Shown: positions 28,101-39,700 of the stretch, in pieces
Position numbering within the stretch: position 1 is the stretch's first letter
How the letters are laid out: every line of letters begins with the position of its first letter
Assembly (NCBI GenBank): GCA_944989445.1
Contig: CALYLW010000138.1
Span: forward strand, 427,421-491,420
Source: Ampullaceana balthica
Taxonomy: Eukaryota; Mollusca; Gastropoda; Lymnaeidae
Direction of reading: 5' to 3'
DNA length: 64,000 nucleotides
The notes under the pieces: model-generated
What the model saw: the letters and a program-made list of their open reading frames with translations, nothing else
Told to the model about the DNA's origin: nothing
Databases searched by the model: none
Position numbers and translations under genes: made by a program

Positions 28101-29024
28101 TTTGGAATGATAACCAGTCAGAAATAGTGTACAATTTTACATGTCAGTAATAATGTTTCACGTACAGAACAATTACTTTTTGAACAATTTCTAAATTTAG
28201 TATAGATATCGGTCTTTAAATCTGTAAATAACCTTTGCCATCAGGTCTCCAAGCCAATCCACCAACAAGATCTTTTTCAGTAGGTGGAGCCAAAGACCAA
28301 ACCCTTTGCCATGACAATCTATTTACCAGAACCTGAATGCATAAATATTATCAGCAATATATTAAAGATTAAAGATGATAAATTATTATTTTATTTCAGA
28401 TTTTTAAGTTCAAAACAACAAGTTTTTTAAATTTATTTATAACAAGACGAAGGTCCAAGAAACCTTAGTTTAAAATTTAAGTGATATTAAATAGAAAAGA
28501 CAACAATATATATTATGAGTGGGAAGTTGGAATTGATAAGTATATATAAAAGGTATTAGTCGACATTAATGATTATGACTGAACTGATAAATACAGTAAC
28601 AATCACTATTTTAGAGAAGAAAAAGAATTAAACCTTTGTTTGGGTTTGTTTTTTTAAGCTGCCATGAACTAAAAATTCTGTAAATCAATGAATGTTCAAA
28701 AAGTCCTATGACTTGATTACTTTAAAAACATTATCTAAGTAGAGAATGGGTAATCAAGTTTCATCAACTTTTATTCTTTGTCAGTTTTTTTTTGTCCAAA
28801 ATAATAAAATGATAAGACTAAAAATTGTATAGTTAAGCCTAAGAGTGGATGCATTAATTAATTCCTTTTTAAAAAAAAGACCATTTTAAAAAAAGATAAC
28901 TCACTTCTCCATTTACATTAGCCAATGCCAGTAAGTCCATTGTCGGAGACCAAGCCATAATTTCAATCTCAGCTACAACATGTTTTTCTTCCCTAAGTTT
29001 AAATCTTTTTGGTTCCTCAGCCAT
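25126..29024 (-). CDS. ANAPC4: Anaphase-promoting complex subunit 4, N-terminal part
   Basis: APC4 is a scaffold of the APC/C, the nuclear and cytoplasmic ubiquitin ligase that triggers anaphase and mitotic exit. Nine coding exons read on the minus strand: 29024-28905, 28332-28233, 27797-27596, 27341-27309, 27097-27050, 26887-26782, 26677-26576, 26349-26266 and 25221-25126. All have GT-AG borders and matching phases, giving 297 codons. The start is the ATG at 29024, in MAEEPKRFKLREEKH; an acceptor-like TTATTATTAG just upstream hints at a 5'-UTR intron. WD40 blades are visible (AWSPTMDLLALANVNGE, residues 24-40; GLAWRPDGK, 65-73; ICDVEKGDLVYVG, about 86-98). Residues 275-292, CEAWEEILREMDSKLLKF, open the helical domain and match my recollection of the human protein closely. 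Family length is about 800 residues, so more than half is missing; the last exon ends with a good GTGAGT donor, so the gene continues beyond it. It is head to head with ARHGAP19. Confidence 0.95.
25222..25440. repeat. 38-bp minisatellite built from ANAPC4 exon 9 acceptor
   Basis: The unit is GGACAACACAAGTCATCTCC followed by ATTAGCAACACTCAACAT; four good copies and two degenerate ones. The first unit directly abuts exon 9 of ANAPC4 and contains its 3' splice site on the minus strand (GTTGTCCAG). The downstream units read GTTGTCCAT at the same point, so they have lost the AG. Each unit also carries GCTAATGG, a possible branch point. Confidence 0.85.
25475..26143. mobile_element. 669-bp DNA transposon, TA duplication, in ANAPC4 intron 8
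   Basis: Ends CCGTATATACTCGTTCTA and the inverted counterpart TAGAACGAGTATACACGG are flanked by TA on both sides (25473-25474 and 26144-26145). Subterminal GGGGTCGGCTTA / GGTCGGCTTATGAACG blocks occur at each end. TA duplication suggests the Tc1/mariner/pogo group; no transposase frame survives (a 94-codon frame at 25559 has no recognisable domain). A second copy sits in ARHGAP19 intron 9. Confidence 0.85.
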
Positions 29025-30540
29025 AATTTTAGTGTGCTAATAATAATAAATCTGTTTAAAGACTAAAAGAAACAAATCTATGAAAATTTAAGATAGAATT
29101 AAAATACTAGTCCTAGTGGTGTAGCCTATTTATCAGATTGGAAAGGGTAAAATGTACCCTCTGATCAAGAAAGAAGATTGTATTATTAATATTAATTAAG
29201 CCCTTAAATTTCAATATACCACTAAGTTAAAATACAATCAGTGGATGTTATTTGGATAGGTCTGTTTTCTCAACTTACTTAATGTCATTACTCAAAACTC
29301 AACGCTCTCAATATAAAGATCAGTAGGCTAAGCAAAATTATGTTATAAAAAATTTAAGTTGATGTCTTTTTGGTATTTTTGAAGTATTTGTAACAAAGTA
29401 TTTTAGATTAAATTAAGAAAAAGGTCTATGGAGTAAAAGCCATGAATTGTGTGATATCCTTTCTTTTAAAGTATGTCTAACTCAATAATCTCTTCCAAAG
29501 TCAGGCCTAATAATAATAATAAAATAATGAATTTATAATGATTGGTTTTCTGATTCACTGGGTATTATTATCACTATACTTAAGGCTAACACTCTGATAA
29601 TATTTCTTATTAAAAAAATCTATTGTTACATTATGTAATAATTTCAATGATTAACTTATTATTTTATGGAGCTACAACTAAAAGACTACAATTACAATTA
29701 TCAATAATTAATTTGATGATTATTATTTTAATTGAGTCATCATAAACTGTAAGTTGTATAGGCCTACGTAATGAATGTTTTTGTTTTATGATGATAAGTT
29801 TGACTTAAGATGAATGATAAAACTTAAAACTAATAAATTGAATTTTATATAATTGAATTTGACTGAGAAATTTTAAATTAAGACTAGACCAAGACCAAGA
29901 CCAAGGCCAAGGCCTAAGGCTAAGCCTAATTTAATAAAAATCAACTACTATCAAAGTGAAGGCAATGCCGGTTAAGCTCAGGCTAAGACTAAGCCAAGAG
30001 CTAAGCCTTGAATTGGCTTAAAGTTTAGACTAAGATACGAATAAGAAGATTTAAAAGAAAAGACTAGCACTAACGTAAATAATATTAAATAAAAAAAATA
30101 AGGAATTGGGCGGATGGGGCCATGGGGTAACGAGAAGTTAAGTAAATTAATCTAAGTGATGATTTTTTTATGCATGTGTGTTTTGGAGCGGTGCGACTAA
30201 TACTACTGAAAAATTATAACTGAGTCTACTGCATAATGATGATATGCATGCAAAAATTCAATAACTCAACTCAGTTGTCAAAGGACTCTGACTCAGTGTT
30301 GTCCGGTCAAAAAAAGTTAAATCGAAAGTAGCCGCCTTGGCATTTTAAATTCTTTTAGTTAAACGATGTTTTTTTTTAGCATTTCCAGTATCTCGTTGAA
30401 TACTTGTGTATTAATTGCATTAAAATATGATATGTTACTTTATGACAATAATGTTATATCCTTTTTCACACTGTATTCTAGGGTGACTGAAGTTGAAGTG
30501 TTTATTTATTTTTAAATTGTGTTTTCTAATAGTAAACAGG

Positions 30541-30700
30541 AAACGGCATTAACTTCCGCCGGTGCGCAAAACTAATTCTTTTTCAAAGTGGAGTCATTCC
30601 CCTCTGGCTATTTTTTTCAGCCAATCACGATCTTCGTTAGAAATCAAACAAAACGTAGCGGCGATTTCAACACGGTTAATATTGCTGTTTGAAAATATAA
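30541..30700. promoter_or_regulatory. Candidate bidirectional promoter core, ANAPC4/ARHGAP19
   Basis: The two start codons face away from each other at 29024 and 30791. Just upstream of ARHGAP19 lies a small GC-richer block with AACTTCCGCC (ETS-like, 30551), a CCAAT box in CAGCCAATCAC (CCAAT at 30621-30625), and TTTGAA on the plus strand at 30688-30693 and on the minus strand at 30582-30587. CCAAT plus TTTGAA (CHR) is the usual layout of DREAM/MuvB-controlled mitotic genes. TTTGAA is frequent in AT-rich DNA, so this is suggestive only. If this core also drives ANAPC4, its 5' UTR must span 1.5 kb and be spliced. Confidence 0.4.
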
Positions 30701-30790
30701 CACACATTAAAACAAAGAAATGTATTGTAAACTTATAACTCAAATTAGTGCATATTTCTTATAATTGTGCTTTTATTTTAAAAGATAGAT

Positions 30791-33700
30791 ATGGACCTTA
30801 AATCAGGTAAGTTAGATTGTAGATAAAAATTAATGTGTTGTCCTAGCCCCTACTTAGTTAACTTAGCCTTATTTGCTTCGGTCGCTTTTGAAGTAGCGGC
30901 GGTGTGTTAAACTGACTGTAACAGCGTCGCTGACCTTGTTGTTTGTTAACGATGAACTGTTAAAAGTTTGCGTATAGAGTAGTATATTATTATCAATTTG
31001 TTTTAATGTTGTGTTTAAAAGGATCAAGCACAGTAAGGAAAAAATTCATATATTAAAGTTAAAGAATACTATTGACTTATGTGTCTTATGACTTAAACTT
31101 ACAGTTAAAGTAAAGACAAAATAAGTATTAACCATGCAATACGCCCTATCACTATCCTATCTACACTTGTAGTCTACACTATACTATATAATTTATTTTA
31201 CTTTTTGTTTGTCATTTGTATTTTTAATTTGGCGTAGCTACTGCTGTAGCCTAGTGTAGCAGTAGTGATCCGCCTCCGCTGTCTTGTGTCCCAAACTATT
31301 ATCATAGTACTCATACTACTCATAGTCATTGTTTTATTTTTATTTATTTTAAAAAAAATTGTTTGTCATTTTTATTTTTCCAAATTATAGTCTGCCCTAC
31401 TCATTTGCTTATAATATAAATTATAAACGATGACTTAACGATGAATGAGTATGACTCATGACCAGTTACTACTAATGACTAATTACTTTAATTAGATAAT
31501 TAGCAAACATTAACAATCATTCACATTCTCACATTGGCATACTGCAATACACTTTTTTATTTATAAAATTTAAGGACTGAGGTTAAGTTGAAGGTCATTG
31601 TTGATATGATTTATGATTGAGTTTTTAAATTTTTTTAATGAACAATAAAAAAAATAATATAATAGGTCTTTCACTTTCAGGCTTTTCTACAAATTGAATT
31701 CATTACACAAAAATGTGTGCATTTAGTTTTAGTCCAAACATGTCAGAAGATAGTATAATGATACAATAAAATGTTAATACTTCTATTTTTAGCCATCCTG
31801 TCCTTCCTCCGCCCCCACCCACCCCCACCCCGCCTCTCCTTTTCCTAATTAGTCCTGACATTTTGTAGATGGGAGTCTACTTTTTTTAAAATAAATACAC
31901 ATTTAAGTTATTACCGCTTTAGCCAATATTATCAAACAAATGTCATTTATTTTGGATTCACTTGGCAAGGCCTTTCCAATCAACATTTTTTTTAATGTGT
32001 TAAAATATTATATATTAGGGGCCGTCCATAAAGTACGTCACGCTCCAGACGGGGGAGGGGGTGTAAGAAAGTGTTATAGTACAGCTTGTGACAGGGGTAG
32101 GGGGGTCGTCCGGCCATGTGTGACGTCACGCCGTTTCATATTAAATTTTGATTATTTTGTTAATAAGAAACACAAATTTTGTTTGAAAGTGTGACGTACT
32201 TTGGGGGAGGGGGATCCGAGATGTGTGACAGTTTGTGATAGGGGGGGGGAGTTTAAAATGGTCAAAAATAGCGTGACGTACTTCATAGACGGCCCCTGCC
32301 GTATGATGCCTTATCATATATTTTTTTAAACTAGCTGCCAATGCCAATGGTCTAGGCGTTTTCAGAGGCGCTTCACACTAAAGTGCTGTTCTTTAATTTT
32401 CAAGGAATTAATTCGCCAAGATAACGCTCAGGATTAGGCAGGTTTTAAAAACGTTCAATATTGTCGTTGTTTCATCCCGTTCGTTCTTTGCACAATGAAA
32501 TATGCAGCTTAAGATTTACGTTTTTCTTATATTCTTGTTTTACTTAGGGAGCGAGTCAAATGCCATACATTGAACTTAAATTACACTAATCGCTTACTTT
32601 ACAGTATTGGAGCCGGAGGCAAGCGATTTTGTAAAATACATATTTATTTTTTATTATAATTATTTATTTATTTTTGTTGTTGTTTTGTTTTTTCAGTTTC
32701 AGGAAAATAAAGATAATTGATTAAAATTTAACATACATTTAGTCAGTTACTTTAACTTTAAAAAGACATGCCTTCCGACTAAACTGATATTATATATGAC
32801 TTAATTTTGATCTCGAACACTACACAAGCTACTTTAGAGATGACTTACGCTTGACGTAATATCACTATCGCTGCCTTCCTTTACTACTTAACTTTGTCTT
32901 GGTCAGCTCGTGCTATTTTTAGCGTGGTCAGTCGTAATCTGGTCGTATTGCCCCTACGGATTGGTCACCGGGCGTGGCGAAAGTTATGTAGCCCCTCCTT
33001 GATTGTTTCCCCATGTCAATCACAAAATCATTTGGCGGAACACAGCTGATTTCGTTTCTCTATAAACCCACCACACAGAGTTTGATACCATTCGAAACTT
33101 GAAGTTGGAGTAGTATCATTGTACCGAAAAGTAGCATTTTGTGAACTAGACTTCATTGAATGTTTGAGCTTTAAACTTTAGAGATTTACTTACATGTGCT
33201 CAGGATTTTGGAGTTAGTGACTTTTATTTTTATACTTAAAATGTAACAAAATACAAAGCTCAAACTCAGTGTTAAAAAAAATTACAAATCATACTGTACA
33301 TACATTCTGATGTGACTTTTATTATTCGTGTTTGTGTTCTAATTTGACTTTGGACGTTGGTGTTTTCCTGTGAATTTTGGATTTGTCATCAGCTTCTCTT
33401 ATTGAGACGGTTTCTTGAAGTTATTTAGACCTTTCAGAGATTATTACAGCTTTGCGTAACAAATAACATCACTTTGTAACAATTCAATAATAAGGAGGAG
33501 CCCTAGATCAGGCCTATGCCTATACTAGACTGACTAGAGGCAAAAGGCATAACCCTTAGCCAAGCCTTATCAGTTATCACATCGGATATTGAGAAGATAT
33601 ATTGGTAAGTAAGGTCCGTAAGGTCATTTCTAAGTTTGTTGTTACAGCTACAATTATAAGTAATTCATTAATGCATTATTTTAAATAGCTTAGCTCTAAC

Positions 33701-36700
33701 TCTAAGCGCTAAAAGAATTCGTATGGTCATATGGTTGTCTTAACCACGCCCCTAACTCTAACTAAGTGACCATGATTAACATTTTGATAGTTGATTTCCA
33801 TCGTGCCTAAATTGTCATTGATTTGAAATGGACAGTATATTAAATTATTAACACATATGATATATCAACATATAACCAACACCCAAACGAAATAGCAGTC
33901 ATATTAATTTATTTAAGGATAAAAACTGAAGCTCCTCTACAAAGTGTTTGTCTAGTTTAGTGGGGGTATTCATTCATAATATAGACGAGTCTTCAGATAT
34001 AGTTCTATGCCTATATCATAAACAAAAACTACATATTTATTAATCAAATAAATACAAAGGCTAAAACATTGTTTCCTCGTTAAGAAAGTACACAGGAAGA
34101 AAGCCGTTTTTTTTTGTTTTTTTTAATAATTTATTTCTATGCTATGCACAAGTTATCATATACAACAATATAATTATAAAAATAGCCTTAATACTAATAC
34201 TAAAAGCATTCGAAGTAAAGTAAGTAAAGCAGTTCTGGTTGTCCGCAATCTAATCAGTTTCAACCCAAGGCTCCAAGTAAAGCTAATTGCTATATTATAT
34301 GAGTATCGACCTCATCAACGATAACCCTGTTAACTATTGAGCACGCTTTACTCATAGAGAAAGAGAGACTCCATTGTTTAGAGCGTTTACCCCTGCTGTG
34401 TCCTCAAAGCCAAGGCACATCATCGTTTATTGCTCTCTTAGATTGTATTCCCCTGGGTTCTTGTGGACTGTGGCTGTAGTCACTATATAGACTATAGTGA
34501 TTGGGGATTGATGCTGATATTGAGTTGTGCCAGTCTTAAGGCTAGTTATCAGTATCAGTCAGGATTTTAAAAAATATATATTTATTTTTTTAAATCTTCA
34601 AATGACTTGATGTTGCTAAAAATGTCTTGTTAAGCTGAGTATATTTTAGCGTAGGGACAGTTGAAACACGTTTAAGTTTAAGCTAACGTCTATGTATTTT
34701 CGTATTGCCCACAACTTGCATTGGGCCTCTCTCAAAGCACTACGCGAAACCAATTTTCCGTGACTTTATGGCTTTACAGGTACTAGTTTAAAATGGAGGG
34801 GGGGGGGCATTGATCTTCCCCAAGAAAAAAGCCCTTTGTTGACTATTGCTGGAGGGAATACTGAGGTTAAAATGGTTTTCTGAACATGGGAAAACATAAT
34901 AAAACTGCCAAGTTTAAATTAATATAAAAAATTATTTACCCCGAACATTTTCTAACTAAATGTACTGAAATGCATCATTTTTTACATGTGACTGCCATAC
35001 TAAGTATCTTTAAATACATGTAGTAGAATTTCTACCAGGAGTTCAAGTTGTAATTTGGATCATGTTTATAACTTTTAGATCAGTTGATGCTGTCCAAGAT
35101 GGACTGTCTAACCCGCAGACAATTGCAGTATCTAGAGGATAAATATGTCACTAGAACCATGAAGTGTGTCCCAGATAAGTTCCAGGAAATGTGCCATATG
35201 CATCTTGCTTTTCTTCTCGACCTCAGTGGTGACAAATTGGAGCTGCTACTCTCCGAGGAAGAACATGACACGGAGAGAAAGAAAAAGTTGGGACTAAGTA
35301 ATGTTGCTGTATTTAAAAAGCGAGGTTAGTGGATTTTTTTTTAAATGCATGTTTTAATTATTTTATATTTGTTGCACATCAAGCAAGTTTATATAGACTG
35401 TGAAGCAACAAAACTGATTTTTCTGTGTCCCATAAAATGGTTATTTTACCAAATGTGTCTTTGAAAGTACTATTGAAACAAAATACTTCGTATTGAGTAT
35501 TTCGTTGGAACAGATTAAAAGTAGAACGAATCCATTGTTTGGCATGTCACCCACATTTCTCGGTGACACATTTACACGATACTTGACTTGTATCACACCG
35601 AGCGACATTTTTTGTCTGCTCTAATCGCCTTACGGCAACCTGCTTGTCTTATCGAGGACTTTGCGCGCGCCCTTTTGTTGGTCCACCCGAGAGGGGGGAT
35701 GTAGTGGAACAGATTCAAGTCTAAGCCTAAGGCCTAAGGCTTAATGACAACTCGTACTTACACGCACCTGGTCATGGTCTGCTCGGGTTGGTGGGGTCGG
35801 CGTTTTTTGTTTCTTCCTGTCCACCCCTTGTCCTTGTCGACAAAATCACGGTATCGTATTTTATTTGTATAGGGGATTAGCAGACCATGTCAATATTGTA
35901 AGAGCAGACTTTGAGAGTGGTGCGACTGTCGGCCCAAATGGGTTTCGGAGTCACAGATTCCATGGAATGACTTCATATTAGGGGGGAGGGGGGTCATGCA
36001 AAATATTTTTACCATTTTTCTACGAATAATAATGTACTTATTTCTTTTTTAAAAGAACTAAATTTCACGCCATGTCCTAGAAACTTAAGGGACGACATTT
36101 AACTAGAGCTATATTTATTTGGTGCCAAAATAGGGGATTACTTAAGTTATATAACGTGATAGTTAATAGAGCTATTTTGAGGAGTAGATGGGGAAAACAG
36201 GTTAGACTTTACGACACATGGTATATTGTATATTAGAGTTACTTTCTGAAATGCCATTAGTTGAATCACTAGTCTGGAGAAATTGAAGCTGAAACCCAAA
36301 TCTCCATCAAGACACCATGCCTATATACCACTGACGGGTCAGTTGAATTGTAGTGAAGAATGTCAAGTTCATACACAAGACAAAACAATAGGAGGCAGCG
36401 CATATTTTTAAATCATCAAATAAATAGTTAAGGTCTAACTGTATACCCAATACCTGTTTCGTTATCACATCCATTGTTAAACTATGGACAAAAAAATTGA
36501 TCAACTCTGGTGGTGGGGGGGGGCTCCCTTGCTTGCACATGTTGCCGCCGGGCACCCGCCGATAGCCAAGGATGGTGTTTAAAATGTAATGAGCAGAGTT
36601 TCCCCCATCCATCCACGTCGTGCCAGGCTATCTCATGCACACCATCCCGTCGGACTGCAGCCAGCAGGAAGGACACTGACCTGCAAGGATGCATCTCAGC

Positions 36701-39700
36701 TGTCATAAAACCATAAAGCTTCTAAAGCTCTCCGCGCCCTGGTCACGTCGGAACGTGCGCTGGTCACGTCGGAACGTGCGCTAGTCACGTTGTAGTGCTG
36801 ATAACCCGTCGCCATCTGGTCATTCTCCGGCGATTACGGCCCCATAAGCTCAATCATTCCTTGGCCAGAATGTCTTTAGCACTCGTTCATTTCTTGCTCC
36901 CAGGAGATTTAGAAACGTGGACGTGGAAATTGATGGACTTGAAATTCCAACTCTATCAGGTTGTTCCGGTTCAAGTTTGACATTGAATGAGCTATTGTGG
37001 AACCAGGTCTTAATCAGGGTCATTTAGAAACTTTGTTCAAGTGAAAGAATGTTTAAAGATATCGTTAAAATGATACACATTGCTATTTTTAAACAAAACT
37101 TTAACTTTAAAAAAATTTAGAGGCAAATAGATGTTTATGTAAATTTACTGGATTCCTTTCCTCCAGATATTATTATTGTAATGTCCATGAAGGCGATTAT
37201 ATTTAGTTATTCATTATGAGAACTTCCTTATGTGAAATGATTGATTTATCGCCAGGACACCACATAGGCTTTGATGTAATGCGTCACATTCTATTCTTTG
37301 TTAAATATTGACGAACTAAAGAAAATAAAAACAAACATGTTTACGTTTCATTGTTGCGACCCGTAAAGGTAAATAATTCCTCGGGGAAAACATCAGAAAT
37401 CGTAGAGGTCATATACTCGCCTCGAGCTTTTCTTGGATCTCATCGCTGAATGTGTCACTTGTAACAATATTTCTCTTTTCGTTGTGGTCAACTGAAGGGT
37501 CACGTGTGAAAGTAATCTAAGGTCCTGCCGACTTTCTTTTGTCCTGGTTGTCTTTAATGTTTTGTGCTGGGAAATGTGTGAACTAGGTGTTGACATAGAA
37601 CTATGGAAAATGACTGCTTAAGTAATGTTAAGTTTGTTAGTTTCCAAACAACAAAAGCAGCATAGAACTGGCATTTTTAAATTTTCAACTTTTGGTGATA
37701 CAATCTGTATTCAACCTGTCAGTGGAAATATATTATAAAAATTTTGTTCAATCAAAAAATTTAATCTTACGTTAAAAAATGGCAAATAAATATACTCATC
37801 TTGACTATTAAAAAAAATTCTTCTTCAGAAACATTTAAATGCTAAGGACTAAGGGGTCGTCCATAAAGTACTTCACGCTATTTTTTACCATTTTTAACTC
37901 CCCCCTCCTGTCACAAACTGTCACACATCTCGGACACCCCTCCCCCCCCCCAAAGTACGTCGCACTTTCTAACAAAAATGTTTTTTATTAACAAAATAAT
38001 CAAAATTTAATATAAAACAGCGTGACGTCACACATGGCCGGACCATCCCTCCCCCTGTCACAAACTGTCACACTTTCTTACACCCCATCCCCTCTCTGGA
38101 GCGTGACGTACTTTATGGACGGCCCCTAATTAATGTCTTCTATGAAACAATTTAATGACTTGACGTTTTAGCCTAATTAATTTAAAATGAGATAATAATA
38201 ATAAACTTCTTTTCTGTTGTTATTTATCCAAATATAAATTAATATATAATTATTTTTTATTAGTTGTTCCAAATTTAAAAGTAAAAAATAGTGGTAACAT
38301 TCAGGTCTGCTAGTTTTACTACCCTACTTGACTTTAAAGTAAGAAAGACCTTAAATTACACACACATTTCTTGTTGCCTGGCCGGAGGCCACGGCGATTG
38401 AATGGCTGGGATGATTCTGGTGTTGTGTACAGAGCGGTTGACCTCAAAGGTTGCCATATAGGTGGGACGTGTGGTGTGTATAGCCTCCCTTGTCGGTCTA
38501 CCTTTATTGCGCTGGTGTAAGGCGAGGTCTTGGACTGATGGAAGCCGGTCACACGGTTATACAAAAGTTTCTTTGTGTTCCAAGGCCATGTGTGGACTTT
38601 CGCTAGAAAGTGTTTTCTACCTGTGTCCACCCCATTAGTGCAGGGTTTTTCAACTGCTTCTATGATGCCAGGCAACTTGGGAACTTTTGATCATGAGGAA
38701 ATTTTGAATAGTATGCTTCTTTAAACTTAATTATTAGGCATTGTAAAAAAATCGTAGTTCCGTAGTGCATAAAGTTTTCATATTATAAAAAATTCATATC
38801 TTAATCTTACTTGTACATCTAATCTTTCTTTGATATAATGATGTGATGGTCTCCTGCAGATAAAACTGTCAATGGTCTATTTGGTGCTCCACTATCAGAC
38901 AAGGGAGTTTGTTTGATGATGCCACTCATCAAATTTCTTAAAATGGAAATGAGTAAGTGCTAAATTCAGTTATTAAACTTATCCTAAAATGGTATATAGC
39001 ACCAATAACAACTTAGTTTTAGGCAACCCACATTTAATTTTCATTCTTGAAAATGTAATACAGAGACTTTATCTTTCCTAGATATTTGTAAAGAAGGCCT
39101 TTTCCGCAAACCAGGAAACTGTGTGAGGATGAATACTTTGCGAGATCTGCTGATAGAACATGGCACATCACTGATGATAGACCCAGAGGTCTATACAGCC
39201 TATGATGTCGCTGGTGTGCTAAAAGAGTTTCTCAGAGAGTTACCAGAACCTTTACTAACAGAACGCCACATGGAGGCACATCGTCAGGTTCTAGGTATGT
39301 GTTTTCTAAAAGATTTTCTTAAGTGTTTCACAGCCTTAGTTATATTTCTCTACTTTATGGCTAATAAGGCAGCACCATGATTGAATAAAATGATGCCATT
39401 TGGAGTGAATCAAAAGATATGATTCATTTTATCTGAGAATTTGTTGGTGAACACCATTTATTAACTACAGTTTGTAAACCAAGAATGTTTCATTAATATT
39501 TTCCTAAAAACATTTCTTGCATCCTGTCTGTTTTCCAGGTCTTGGAAGACATGCCAGTACACCTGAAGAAATAGCTAGATTTAGAAAGAAAAAGTTGTCA
39601 GCCCTGCAACTTCTAATGTTGTTGATGCCCGGTCCAGCACAAAAGATGACCGTTCAAGTGGTCCGACTCCTCCAGCGGGTTGCAGACTGCCCAGAGACTA

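Noticed and set aside
29878..30010. Telomere-like or interstitial repeat made of AAGACC/AAGGCC/AAGCCT words
   Set aside because: The words are irregular and the tract is short; no fixed hexamer is maintained.
35503..35720. Possible solo LTR, because TGGAACAGATT occurs at both ends of a ~200-bp stretch
   Set aside because: The 11-bp direct repeat is longer than an LTR target duplication, and TG...CA ends, a primer site and a polypurine tract are not evident.
36307..36716. Overlapping frames of 68-101 codons in ARHGAP19 intron 2
   Set aside because: They lie inside a spliced intron, overlap on both strands, and show no recognisable domain.
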